A DNA stretch of 46,218 nucleotides from assembly GCF_002154505.1 (NCBI RefSeq), contig NZ_MUBM01000171.1, forward strand, positions 228 through 46,445. The letters are read 5' to 3'. Below are positions 39,162-46,218 of the stretch, in pieces. The first letter of the stretch is position 1. Each line of letters begins with the position of its first letter. The DNA is from Streptomyces carpinensis (GTDB lineage Bacteria > Actinomycetota > Actinomycetes > Streptomycetales > Streptomycetaceae). Both the position numbers and the translations under genes were made by a program. Below the pieces are notes generated by a model that worked only from the letters and a program-made list of their open reading frames with translations, was not told the DNA's origin and did no database searches.

Positions 39162-40622
39162 TCAGAAGGGGAACCCGCTCCTGCCGTGCTGCACCGAGAT
39201 CCACTTCACCGTGGTGAAGGCGTCCACCGTCGTCTCGCCGTTCAGGCGGCCGATCCCGGAGTGCTTCTCGCCGCCGAAGGGAACCAGCGGCTCGTCGTGG
39301 ACGGTGCCGTCGTTCACGTGGAACATGCCGGTGTCGATCTGCTTGGCGAAGGCGACACCGCGCTCGATGTCCGCCGTGTGCACGGCACCGCTGAGCCCGT
39401 ACGGGGTGTCGTTGACGATGCGGACCGCCTCCTCCTCGCCGTCGAAGGGGATGAGGAAGGCGACCGGGCCGAACACCTCCTGCCTCAGCAGGGCGGAGTC
39501 GGCGGGCACGTCCGTCAGGACGGAGGGGGAGACCAGGTTGCCCGCGGTGGTGCCGCGCACCAGGGCGGTGGCTCCCTCGGCCATGGCCTGCTCCACCGCC
39601 CCCGACACGACGCTCGCCTGGGCGGAGTTGATGACCGGGCCGATGACCGTCTGCGGGTCGCGCGGGTCGCCGACCTTCAGCGACTTCACCTTGGCGACGA
39701 ACTTCTCCGTGAACTCCTCGGCGACCGAGCGGTCCATGAGGACGCGGTTCGCGGCCATGCAGACCTGACCCTGGTGGACGTACCGGCTGAAGACGGCCGC
39801 GTCGACCGCGTAGTCGAGGTCGGCGTCGTCCAGGACCACGATCGCGCTGTTGCCGCCCAGTTCGAGGACCGAGCGCTTGAAGTTCGCGGCGCAGACGGTG
39901 GCGACGTGCCGGCCGATCTGGTCGGAGCCGGTGAAGGAGATGACCCTGGGGACCGGGTGCTCCAGGAAGGCGTCGCTGATCTCCGCTATGTCCGTGACAA
40001 CGATGTTGAGCAGACCGCCCGGCAGCCCCGCGTCCTCGAAGATCTTCGCGACCAGGGTGCCGCCGGCGATCGGTGTGTCCTGGTGCGGCTTGAGCACCAC
40101 GGCGTTGCCGAGCGCGAGGGCGGGCGCGACCGACTTGATAGACAGCAGGAAGGGGAAGTTGAACGGGCTGATCACACCCACGACACCGACCGGAACGCGG
40201 TAGACCCGGTTCTCCTTGCCCTCGCCCGGCGAGGGGAGGATCTTCCCCTCCGGGCGCAGCGTCAGGTGGACCGACTCGCGCAGGAACTCCTTGACCAGGT
40301 GGAGCTCGAAGGCCGCCTTGAGGTGGGTGCCGCCCAGCTCAGCGATGATCACCTCGGTGATCTCCTGCTCGCGCTCCTCGACCAGGCGCAGCGCCTTCTC
40401 CATGACCGCGCGGCGGGCGTAGGGGTTGGTCGCGGCCCACTTCTTCTGGGCGCGGGCGGCCGCCCGGTAGGCCTGATCCACCTCGTCGGCCGTGGCTATG
40501 GTGATCGAGGCCAGCTTCTCGTCGTCGTACGGGTTGACGTCGATGATGTCCCAGGAGCCGGTGCCTGGACGCCACTCGCCGTCGATGTACTGCTGGGCCA
40601 GGCCGGTGAAGTAGGACGACAT
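39162..40622 (-). CDS. NAD(P)-dependent aldehyde dehydrogenase (benzaldehyde dehydrogenase-like)
   Basis: 486 residues, full length. Catalytic cysteine C288 in YVHQGQVCMAANRVL, general base E254 in VLELGGNSA, oxyanion N155 in ISPFNFPF, Rossmann motif ISFTGSDQIGRHVA, and C-terminal FGPVAFLIPFDGEEEAVRIV. The sequence resembles aromatic aldehyde dehydrogenases (benzaldehyde, vanillin or salicylaldehyde), for example the NDGTVHDEPLVPFGG segment. ATG 40620-40622 has RBS GAGGGA. A 74-bp gap separates it from the XRE gene on the same strand. A weak dyad GATGA-GACG-TCATC occurs in that gap. Confidence 0.93.
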   Translation of the reverse strand: MSSYFTGLAQQYIDGEWRPGTGSWDIIDVNPYDDEKLASITIATADEVDQAYRAAARAQKKWAATNPYARRAVMEKALRLVEEREQEITEVIIAELGGTHLKAAFELHLVKEFLRESVHLTLRPEGKILPSPGEGKENRVYRVPVGVVGVISPFNFPFLLSIKSVAPALALGNAVVLKPHQDTPIAGGTLVAKIFEDAGLPGGLLNIVVTDIAEISDAFLEHPVPRVISFTGSDQIGRHVATVCAANFKRSVLELGGNSAIVVLDDADLDYAVDAAVFSRYVHQGQVCMAANRVLMDRSVAEEFTEKFVAKVKSLKVGDPRDPQTVIGPVINSAQASVVSGAVEQAMAEGATALVRGTTAGNLVSPSVLTDVPADSALLRQEVFGPVAFLIPFDGEEEAVRIVNDTPYGLSGAVHTADIERGVAFAKQIDTGMFHVNDGTVHDEPLVPFGGEKHSGIGRLNGETTVDAFTTVKWISVQHGRSGFPF

Positions 40623-40696
40623 GTGATCCCTCGCATCCCAGGCGCGCTGTCTGATGAGACGTCATCGTACGTGCGGACGCAGCAGGTTGCGGGGAA

Positions 40697-41557
40697 CTAG
40701 GAGAGCTGCAGCAGCCCGCGCAGCAGGTCCCGGCTCTCGTCCGGTCCGGGGCTGTCCTGCTGCAGTTCCTTGAGCGCCTTCTCGTACTGCGTGACGTCCT
40801 CGCGTTTGTCCAGGTAGAGGGCGCTGGTCAGCTGCTCCAGGTAGACGACGTCCGACAGGTCGGACTCGGGGAAGCTGAGGATGGTGAAGGCGCCGGACTC
40901 GCCGGCGTGCCCGCCGAAGCCGAACGGCATGACCTGCAGCCGCACGTTGGGCCGCTCGGAGATGTCGATCAGGTGCTGGAGCTGGCCGCGCATCACCTCG
41001 CGGTCGCCGTACGGGCGGCGCAGGGCGGCCTCGTCCAGGACGATGTGCAGCTCCGGTGCGTTCTCGGAGACGAGGTACTTCTGCCGCTCCAGACGCAGCG
41101 CCACCCGCCGCTCCACGTCGGCCTCGTCGGCGCCCTGCATGCCACGCCGGACCACCGCGCGGGCGTAGGCCTCGGTCTGCAGCAGCCCGTGCACGAACTG
41201 CACCTCGTAGACGCGGATCAGCGACGCCGCGCCCTCAAGACCGACATAGGTGGGGAACCAGTTGGGTAGGACATCGGTGTAACTGTGCCACCAGCCCGCG
41301 ACGTTGGCTTCTCTGGCGAGCGAGAGGAGCGAGGTTCGCTCCGTCTCGTCCGTGATGCCGTACAGGGTCAAGAGGTCTTCCACATCGCGCGTTTTGAAGC
41401 TCACCCGGCCCAACTCCATCCGGCTGATCTTCGACTCCGAGGCGCGGATCGAGTACCCCGCCGCCTCGCGCGTGATCCCCCGTGCTTCCCGCAGCCGCCT
41501 GAGTTGCGAGCCGAGCAGCATGCGCCGCACCACCGATCCGGGCTCTCCCGCGCTCAC
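40697..41557 (-). CDS. XRE-family regulator with DUF5753 domain
   Basis: 286 residues from GTG 41557, which has GGGGAGG nine bases upstream. Residues 10-70 are a Cro/C1-type helix-turn-helix (GSQLRRLREARGITREAAGY, then SESKISRMELGR). The remaining 200 residues are the DUF5753 domain (VYEVQFVHGLLQTEAYARAV, LHIVLDEAALRRPYG, VRLQVMPFGFGGHAG). Streptomyces have dozens of such regulators, each paired with a small DUF397 protein and often an anti-sigma-like ATPase; WhiJ/BldB-type development control and antibiotic regulation are the known roles. Partners here are at 41871 and 42573. Confidence 0.92.
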   Translation of the reverse strand: MSAGEPGSVVRRMLLGSQLRRLREARGITREAAGYSIRASESKISRMELGRVSFKTRDVEDLLTLYGITDETERTSLLSLAREANVAGWWHSYTDVLPNWFPTYVGLEGAASLIRVYEVQFVHGLLQTEAYARAVVRRGMQGADEADVERRVALRLERQKYLVSENAPELHIVLDEAALRRPYGDREVMRGQLQHLIDISERPNVRLQVMPFGFGGHAGESGAFTILSFPESDLSDVVYLEQLTSALYLDKREDVTQYEKALKELQQDSPGPDESRDLLRGLLQLS

Positions 41558-41870
41558 GTTCGCCAGCCTCCCCAACCGTCTTCAGGGGCCGCAGTCTGCC
41601 ACTAAATCACTCCGAGCAGTACTCGCATGATTACGGAAACGGAGAGAGATCAAAGAAAGCGCGCAGCCGGAGGCAAGAAGGAGGCATACGGCGGACGAGA
41701 AGATGGCGGAAAAAATGGCCAGTAAGCGGTACGGGAGGGTCCAATTCGGTCCGATGCACGTGCATCTGCCCTTGCATCTGCTGTTCGCATCCGAAACCAT
41801 GGTCCCGCGCCACCGCTGCATCGCCACGACCACCGCATCGCAACATCGCGATTTCCCGGGAGTGCCTCGC
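41558..41870. promoter_or_regulatory. Divergent region of XRE and ATPase genes with 12-bp palindrome
   Basis: Contains the perfect palindrome ATGCACGTGCAT (41754-41765) followed by two direct copies of TGCATCTGC (41761-41769 and 41773-41781). The same palindrome core occurs upstream of the DUF397 gene. Promoter elements for either side could not be assigned with confidence. An open frame continuing from 41703 into the ATPase is probably non-coding before 41871. Confidence 0.6.
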
Positions 41871-42479
41871 ATGGGGACGAATGGATCGACCATGCTCGAG
41901 CCGTTACGGCAGGGCCTTCCGCCGCTGGATCCCGCGGCAGCGTCCGACGCCGCCTCCTGCGCCCTTCCCGCCCGCTACGACGCCGTTCGCGAGGCCAGAC
42001 GTTTCACCCGCAGGACGCTCGACGAGTGGGAGCTGAGCGACCGCTTCGACGACGTCTGCCTGGTGGTCTCCGAACTCGTCACCAACGCCCTGCGACATGC
42101 GGTGCCGGCCGCGTCCGCCACGCGCGTGTGCGAGCAGCAGGGCCCGTCGGGCCAGGGTCCTTCGGAGCCGGGTTCGTCGAGGCAGGGTCCGGTCTCACCC
42201 GGATCGCCGGGGCAGGGCCCGTCGGGGCGGCATCCGCTCGATCAGGCCCCGCCGGTGCGGTTGCACCTGATGCACTGGACCGAGCGGCTGGTGTGCGCCG
42301 TGCGCGACCCCAGCCAGGACAGCCCGGTCGCCCGCGCCACGGACGACTTCTCCGCCGAGTCGGGCCGCGGCCTGTTCCTCGTCGACTCCTTCAGCGACAG
42401 CTGGGGCTGGCACCCGCTGGCCGGCGGCCTGGGCGGCAAGGTCGTCTGGGCGCTGTTCCGGTTCCGGCCCTCCGGGTGA
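41871..42479 (+). CDS. Anti-sigma-factor-like GHKL ATPase (RsbW/AbaA-cluster type)
   Basis: 202 residues. The N-box is VCLVVSELVTNALRHAVP (about residue 65) and the G1 region is DFSAESGRGLFLVDSFSDSW, the Bergerat fold of RsbW-like serine kinases. Between them is an unusual 45-residue Gly/Pro/Ser/Gln segment (QQGPSGQGPSEPGSSRQG and onward) that interrupts the sheet region. ATG 41871 with GGGAG 8 nt upstream gives MGTNGSTMLEPL. In Streptomyces such ATPases accompany XRE/DUF397 genes and act on developmental or antibiotic regulation, probably by binding sigma or anti-anti-sigma partners. A strong terminator follows immediately. Confidence 0.88.
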   Translation: MGTNGSTMLEPLRQGLPPLDPAAASDAASCALPARYDAVREARRFTRRTLDEWELSDRFDDVCLVVSELVTNALRHAVPAASATRVCEQQGPSGQGPSEPGSSRQGPVSPGSPGQGPSGRHPLDQAPPVRLHLMHWTERLVCAVRDPSQDSPVARATDDFSAESGRGLFLVDSFSDSWGWHPLAGGLGGKVVWALFRFRPSG

Positions 42480-42511
42480 AGAACCGCGGCGCTTTCCGAC
42501 GCCGCGGTTCT
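42480..42511 (+). terminator. Strong hairpin terminator after the ATPase gene
   Basis: AGAACCGCGGCG (42480-42491), loop CTTTCCGA, CGCCGCGGTTCT (42500-42511): perfect 12-bp stem starting right after the stop codon. Its AGAA/TTCT base also lets it act for the convergent DUF397 gene. Confidence 0.88.
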
Positions 42512-42572
42512 ACGCGCGTTACACGCCGTCATCCGCCCTTCACCCCGCGCGAACCACGAGAGCGGCGGTGGA

Positions 42573-42842
42573 TCAGCTCGCGATCAGATGGTCGAACTCG
42601 CCGTCCTTGATGCCCAGTAGCATCGCCTCGATCTCCGCGCGCGTGTAGACGAGCGCCGGACCGTCGGGAAAACGCGAGTTGCGCACGGCCACCTCTCCGC
42701 CCGGCAGCCGCGCGAACTCCACGCAGGAGCCCTGCGAATTGCTGTACCGGCTCTTCTGCCAGGCCACATCGTGCAGCAGCGCGGCCGCCATGCCGTTGTA
42801 CACGTCGTACTCCTCGTACACGCCCTCAACGTCGTGGTCCAC
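42573..42842 (-). CDS. DUF397 small regulatory protein
   Basis: 89 residues; GTG 42840-42842 with GGGGAG upstream. The DUF397 core is WQKSRYSNSQGSCVEFARLP, then VAVRNSRFPDGPALVYTRAE and a terminal helix. These small proteins are partners or antagonists of XRE/DUF5753 regulators in Streptomyces. The N-terminal 28 residues (EGVYEEYDVYNGMAAALLHD) are acidic. Convergent with the ATPase gene and in the same cluster as the XRE regulator, with a related palindrome upstream. Confidence 0.92.
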   Translation of the reverse strand: MDHDVEGVYEEYDVYNGMAAALLHDVAWQKSRYSNSQGSCVEFARLPGGEVAVRNSRFPDGPALVYTRAEIEAMLLGIKDGEFDHLIAS

Positions 42843-42905
42843 AGGTCGCTCCCCGGTGGTGCACTGGCTGGTGTGGCCATTGATGCATCGGTCAACTGAA
42901 CCCGG

Positions 42906-42952
42906 ATCATAACCTTGTTCATGTGCACTTGCATGAGCAGATGCACGTGCAC
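42906..42952 (-). promoter_or_regulatory. DUF397 promoter and inverted repeat operator
   Basis: Minus strand -10 TATGAT (42906-42911), near consensus, about 64 bp before the GTG. Upstream lie GTGCACTTGCAT (42923-42934) and ATGCACGTGCAC (42941-42952), an inverted pair (11 of 12) with a 6-base centre, covering the -35 zone and just upstream. The second arm shares ATGCACGTGCA with the palindrome at 41754. Confidence 0.6.
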
Positions 42953-43277
42953 GCGGAGTGCTTCGGCGGTTACAGCTTTGACGCGTGTTTTACCGAGGCT
43001 GTTCGAGCACCTGCCCAGGAACTGGCAGGACATGCGCTCGTCGGCCCTCGTTCGTGATCTTTCGCGCCGCCGTCCGCGCGGCTTTGCCCGGATCGAAATC
43101 CCTCGCGCACAAGAAAGAGACGCACGGCGCGGCCTTCTTGTTCCAACATTCACGCAAGAGCCCGGTGGACGGGATCAGCGCGATGAAGATCTCATCGGTG
43201 ATCGCTGTACTTCCTGGTAGCTTTCTGCGGTCATAAGGCCGCGGTGCGGCCGGCCGGTTCCATGTTGGGGGCTTGCA
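42953..43277. other. Intergenic region without a recognised gene
   Basis: No plausible gene. Open frames here on plus (for example 42915-43220) have atypical composition and no family resemblance. The third-position GC is lower than in neighbouring genes. A short dyad GGCCGC-ggt-GCGGCC occurs at 43237-43251, about 27 bp before the lipoprotein start. Confidence 0.5.
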
Positions 43278-43802
43278 GTGACCACGGTGAACACGACGGC
43301 CAGGGCGGCGCGGGTCGCGGCCGCCGGACTGCTCGGCGCGCTCGCGCTGACCGCGTGCGACAGCGGCTCCGGTTCGGGGTCCGGGCACAGCACCTCAGCC
43401 ACCCCCGGCGCGTCCACCTCCGCGACCGCCGGCGACAGCGCCGGAACGAGCGGCACCGGCGGCGGGAGCGGGACCGGTGGTACGACGGCCAAGGGCGGCG
43501 AGCTGACCGGCAGTTGGCTCGCCACCAGCGGCGGCAAGGCGGTGGTCCTGATGATCACCGGGGATCAGGCGGCGCTGTTCTCCACCGACCGGACCACGTG
43601 CACCGGAACCAGGAGGGAGGAGTCGGGGAAGGACGTGATCCACCTCCGCGCGTGCAAGGCGCGTACGACAGGCACGGTGGACTCCGTCAACAAGACCACT
43701 CTTCGGGTGACCTGGGAGGGTGGTCTCGGCAGGGAGACCTACACCCGGTCCGAGGGCGCGGCGCTACCCTCGGGGCTCCCCACGGCGAGCCTCGGCTCCT
43801 GA
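43278..43802 (+). CDS. Secreted lipoprotein, unknown function
   Basis: 174 residues, GTG 43278. The signal peptide ends in the lipobox LTAC with lipidated C27. It is followed by a 45-residue Ser/Gly/Thr-rich linker (SGSGSGHSTSATPGASTSAT and on). The C-terminal 100 residues are a small globular domain (GSWLATSGGKAVVLMITGDQ, two cysteines in TTCTGT and LRACKA likely in a disulfide). The domain resembles none I can name. The next lipoprotein gene is 90 bp downstream on the same strand. Confidence 0.8.
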   Translation: MTTVNTTARAARVAAAGLLGALALTACDSGSGSGSGHSTSATPGASTSATAGDSAGTSGTGGGSGTGGTTAKGGELTGSWLATSGGKAVVLMITGDQAALFSTDRTTCTGTRREESGKDVIHLRACKARTTGTVDSVNKTTLRVTWEGGLGRETYTRSEGAALPSGLPTASLGS

Positions 43803-43892
43803 CGTTCGCGTAAGGCCCGTGGTGGGACGGGCAACCGTTCCGCCTGCTCGTACGTGATGATCCTTGAGCATCGTCACGACCCAAGGAAGCTC

Positions 43893-44450
43893 ATGCGCGC
43901 CATTCCGATCACCGTCACCGCCCTCGCCGCGGCCCTCCTGCTCACCGCCTGCGACAGCGGCGGCGGCAGCGACAGCAGCGGCAAGGACACCGGGAGCAAC
44001 AACACCGGGAGCAAGAACACAGACGCCACCGCCTGCCGGATCGGCGAGGTCGGGCTGCAGGTCGGCCCCGCCAATGCCGCACCCGCCGCCGGGGACACCG
44101 GCAACGTGCCGGTCACACTCACCAACCGGGGTGCCCGGTGCACCCTGGACGGCTTCCCGGGCGTCACCCTGTCCGCCGGGAGCACCTCAGCGAACGTGGC
44201 GGAGGACAAGACCGGCGCCCCGCAGAAACTAACCCTGTCCAAGGGGGACACGGCGACCTTCACCCTGACCTACGTGCGGGGCAAGGAGGGCGACGGCAAG
44301 AGCCTGGCGGCGACCTCGCTGAAGATCGGCCTGCCCGGCGCCGCGTCCGAGCCCCGGAGCTTCACGTGGTCGTACGGCCCGGTGCAGGGCAAGAAGGCCG
44401 CGGGCGACCCGGACGCGTCGGTGACGGCCTTCCAGCAGGCCGGGGACTGA
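43893..44450 (+). CDS. Lipoprotein with DUF4232-like domain
   Basis: 185 residues from ATG 43893 with RBS AAGGAAG. Lipobox LLTAC, lipidated C20, then a Ser/Gly/Asn/Asp linker and a beta-rich domain. The pattern TACRIGEVGLQVGPANAAPA, GNVPVTLTNRGARCTLDGFP and GVTLSAG matches the DUF4232 family of Streptomyces extracellular lipoproteins, with the paired cysteines. Function unknown. The upstream ATG 43854 would place 13 extra residues before the signal peptide and is less likely. Non-coding tandem repeats begin right after the stop. Confidence 0.85.
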   Translation: MRAIPITVTALAAALLLTACDSGGGSDSSGKDTGSNNTGSKNTDATACRIGEVGLQVGPANAAPAAGDTGNVPVTLTNRGARCTLDGFPGVTLSAGSTSANVAEDKTGAPQKLTLSKGDTATFTLTYVRGKEGDGKSLAATSLKIGLPGAASEPRSFTWSYGPVQGKKAAGDPDASVTAFQQAGD

Positions 44451-44999
44451 GGGCGTTCGCGCCCGGCCGGGACCGGCCGAACGGGCTCGCATCCGGCCGA
44501 GACTGAGGCGGTTCGCGCCCCGCCGGGACCGGCTGAACAGGCTCGCATCCGGCCGAGACTGAGGCGGTTCGCGCCCCGCCGGGGCGTGGCCGGTTGCGCC
44601 GGCCGGGGGCTGACTGAGCGGGTTCCGCCCGGCCGGGACTGAGGCGGTTCGCGCCCCGCCGGGGCGTGGCCGGTTGCGCCGGCCGGGGGCTGATTGAGCG
44701 GGTTTCGCCCGGCCGGGACTGAGCCGGCCGGGGGCTGAGTCCGCCGCGGACTCAGCCGGCCCCTGGCTGAACGGGCCGCCGGGCGAGCGGGCCTCTGGCT
44801 GAGGGGGCACCGGGTGAGCCGGCCCCTGGCTGAGCGGGCCGCGGACCGCGTCGGCCGCGGCGTGAAGCCGGCCGCGGAGTGAGGACGCCCGGGGACGAGC
44901 CGGCCGCGGAGTGAACAGGCCAGGGACCTGGTGGCCGCGGACCGAGCCGATTTCCGGTCGGCCGGGCCGGCCGACCGGGTCTCGCGGGCTCACGAGGGC
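44451..44999. repeat. Non-coding GC-rich tandem repeat tract
   Basis: No gene. An 80-bp unit at 44561-44640 is repeated at 44641-44720 with two mismatches. A unit of about 56 bp occurs at 44469-44524 and 44525-44580 with two mismatches (GGGACCGG, GGCTCGCATCCGG and GACTGAGGCGG share the 56-bp offset). Degenerate CTGAG and GGCCGGGG-type pieces continue to about 44930. Neither unit length is a multiple of three, arguing against coding. Many pieces can fold as GC hairpins, so part may act as terminator for the lipoprotein genes and the convergent DUF2786 gene. Confidence 0.8.
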
Positions 45000-46133
45000 T
45001 CAGCTCAGCGGGCGGCGTGACTTCACCTGCGCCCGGTCCGCCGCCTGTGCGCCCTCCGCCCAGCCCGCCACGTCGTTCACCCCGCGCAGGCGGGTGGTGG
45101 TCGTCTCCGGGAACATGCGCTCCAGCCGGTCGGTGACCGCGACGTCCCGGCTCGCCAGGACGGGGAGGAGGTCGTCGGTCACCTGGGTCTCGGCGGCAGC
45201 CGCGAGCCGGGTGCCGATGCGGTGGGCGTAGGCGGCGAGGAAGGACTGCCGGAAGGTCTTGGTCCGCTTGCGCCCGCCCGCTCTCTGCGCCGCCTCCGCC
45301 CTGGTCATCGCGGCCGTGGCCTGGACGAGCAGCGAGGTGTACAGCAGCTCGACCGCTTCCAGGTCGGCCTCGAAGCCGACGACGGTGGAGAAGCCGAGGG
45401 GTTCGTTCCACACGGCGCGGCAGTGGTTGGCGGTGGCGACGGCGTCCAGCAGGACGGCCTTGGCCTGCTCGTACGGCGGCTCCACGCCGATCCGGCAGGC
45501 GCCGGGGGCGTCGGGTGACGGGGCACGGGCAGCGAGCAGCGCCTCGTCGACGCTGTGCCGGGCCATCAGTTCCTGCGCCTTCGCGCTCAGGGCCTCGGCC
45601 TCCTCCGGGTAGCCGGTCGCCTCCGCCTTGGCGAGCAGCGCGCGGATCCGGCCCAGCATGCGGGACTCGCCGTCGCTCCGCCGTGCGGCGGGTACGGGCC
45701 CGGTGGAGGCGTCCAGGGTCTCGAGCGCGGGCAGCCGCAGCAGCAGGCGGTACAGCTCCAGCACGGCGGTGGCGTACGAGAAGCGGTCGGTACGGGGCGG
45801 TTCCGCGTGGGTCAGCTCGTCGAGCTGGGCGGCCCAGCGCCGGCCGCGCGGACGGTCTTCGGCGGCCTGCGCGCGGATCAGCGCCGCCACGAGCCGTACG
45901 TGGACCTCGTCGAGCTCCCGCCGCACGATCCGTACGACATCGGCGGGCTGCCAGCCGCGCCGCCAGGCGGTTGCGACGAACTCCCCGCCGCGCCGGGCGA
46001 GTTCGGCGTCCACGGCAGGGTCGGCCGCGAGCAGGGAGGCGCCGGTGTCGAGGGCCTCGTCATGGACTCCGGTGGCGGTGGCGGAGTAGAGGGCGGCCCG
46101 GAAGGCGCGGTCGACGGTGCTGGACGTGCTCAC
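45000..46133 (-). CDS. DUF2786 domain protein
   Basis: 377 residues, GTG 46131-46133. The DUF2786 motif is RMLGRIRALLAKAEATGYPE followed by EAEALSAKAQELMARHSVDE (about residues 157-195). N-terminal and C-terminal parts are largely helical; the C-terminal segment FRQSFLAAYAHRIGTRLAAA recurs in this family. Function unknown; some DUF2786 proteins carry SprT-like or toxin-like domains, which I do not see here. Intracellular, no signal peptide. The 85 bp from its start to the window end show no recognisable element. Confidence 0.85.
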   Translation of the reverse strand: MSTSSTVDRAFRAALYSATATGVHDEALDTGASLLAADPAVDAELARRGGEFVATAWRRGWQPADVVRIVRRELDEVHVRLVAALIRAQAAEDRPRGRRWAAQLDELTHAEPPRTDRFSYATAVLELYRLLLRLPALETLDASTGPVPAARRSDGESRMLGRIRALLAKAEATGYPEEAEALSAKAQELMARHSVDEALLAARAPSPDAPGACRIGVEPPYEQAKAVLLDAVATANHCRAVWNEPLGFSTVVGFEADLEAVELLYTSLLVQATAAMTRAEAAQRAGGRKRTKTFRQSFLAAYAHRIGTRLAAAAETQVTDDLLPVLASRDVAVTDRLERMFPETTTTRLRGVNDVAGWAEGAQAADRAQVKSRRPLS

Positions 46134-46218
46134 GGGCCGATCGTGTCATGGGCGCGCGCGAGTCTGTCCACACCCTGTGGACAGCGGTACGCCCAGTGGC
46201 ACATGGCGACGCGGCCCG

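Noticed and set aside
42915..43220. Plus-strand 101-codon open frame between DUF397 and the lipoprotein
   Set aside because: Starts with a Cys/Met-rich stretch from the operator repeat, lacks an RBS and Streptomyces-like third-position GC, and resembles no family.
44229..44993. Minus-strand 254-codon open frame across the tandem repeats
   Set aside because: Composed of frame-shifted repeat units (56 and 80 bp, not multiples of three) and antisense of the DUF4232 lipoprotein; no RBS or conserved domain.
1..46218. Biosynthetic gene cluster, prophage or CRISPR
   Set aside because: No PKS/NRPS/terpene genes, phage structural genes, integrases, intact transposases or regularly spaced repeats with spacers were seen. 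The gene content is core chromosome.

Overview
The window is a high-GC chromosomal segment of a Streptomyces, or a very close relative. The evidence is codon usage (GC at nearly every third position, many GTG starts), the gene families (DUF397/XRE/anti-sigma-like ATPase trio, bPH2 pair, DUF3180, actinobacterial FtsH and TilS), and a recognisable tipA gene with its thiostrepton-responsive promoter. From memory, gene order from nadB-panC through nuoD2, mprF, fol genes, ftsH, hprT, tilS, dacB and ppa to tipA follows the S. coelicolor SCO338x-SCO342x region. This is core chromosome rather than a genomic island. No rRNA, tRNA, CRISPR array, intact IS or prophage was recognised.

Layout. (1) 1-3.2 kb, minus: cofactor genes DUF2520 oxidoreductase > panC > nadB, with nadB cut by the left edge. 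(2) 3.4-8.9 kb: a PLP aldolase, an ArsR/DUF5937 regulator with a perfect palindrome upstream, a TmrB-like ATPase and a two-component system. (3) 9-13 kb: a MidA/NDUFAF7-type methyltransferase convergent with an orphan NuoD (nuoD2), then two overlapping PH-domain membrane proteins ending in a strong hairpin. (4) 13.2-17.9 kb: envelope genes: an Ala-rich coiled-coil membrane protein, a membrane-anchored alpha/beta hydrolase, and a divergent MprF-like aminoacyl-phosphatidylglycerol synthase with an ECF-type promoter. (5) 18.2-27.6 kb: folate and housekeeping genes in two converging groups: folP-NTF2-folB-folK-DUF3180 on plus, and metalloprotease-tilS-hprT-ftsH-folE on minus. (6) 27.8-33.2 kb: a short terminal-inverted-repeat element (MITE-like) abutting dacB, then dacB, ppa, thrE-type exporter and a DedA protein with a Gln/Tyr heptad-repeat tail. 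(7) 33.3-38.4 kb: YbjQ-like protein, tipA, a CLC channel, and a PadR-controlled drug-type ABC transporter. (8) 38.4-46.2 kb: DinB-like protein, aldehyde dehydrogenase, XRE/ATPase/DUF397 regulatory trio sharing a TGCACGTGCA palindrome, two lipoproteins, a 550-bp non-coding tandem-repeat tract, and a DUF2786 protein.

The most useful leads are: the MidA-type methyltransferase next to a NuoD paralogue that keeps the methylated arginine but has Trp at the quinone-site tyrosine; the 162-bp TA-flanked MITE that touches the dacB stop codon; the shared palindrome in the XRE/DUF397 cluster; the ECF promoter and hydrolase/MprF pairing; and a recurrent TANNNT hexamer 6-7 nt before eight start codons, suggesting many leaderless mRNAs. 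Homology statements rest on recognising motifs by eye, and no database search was run.
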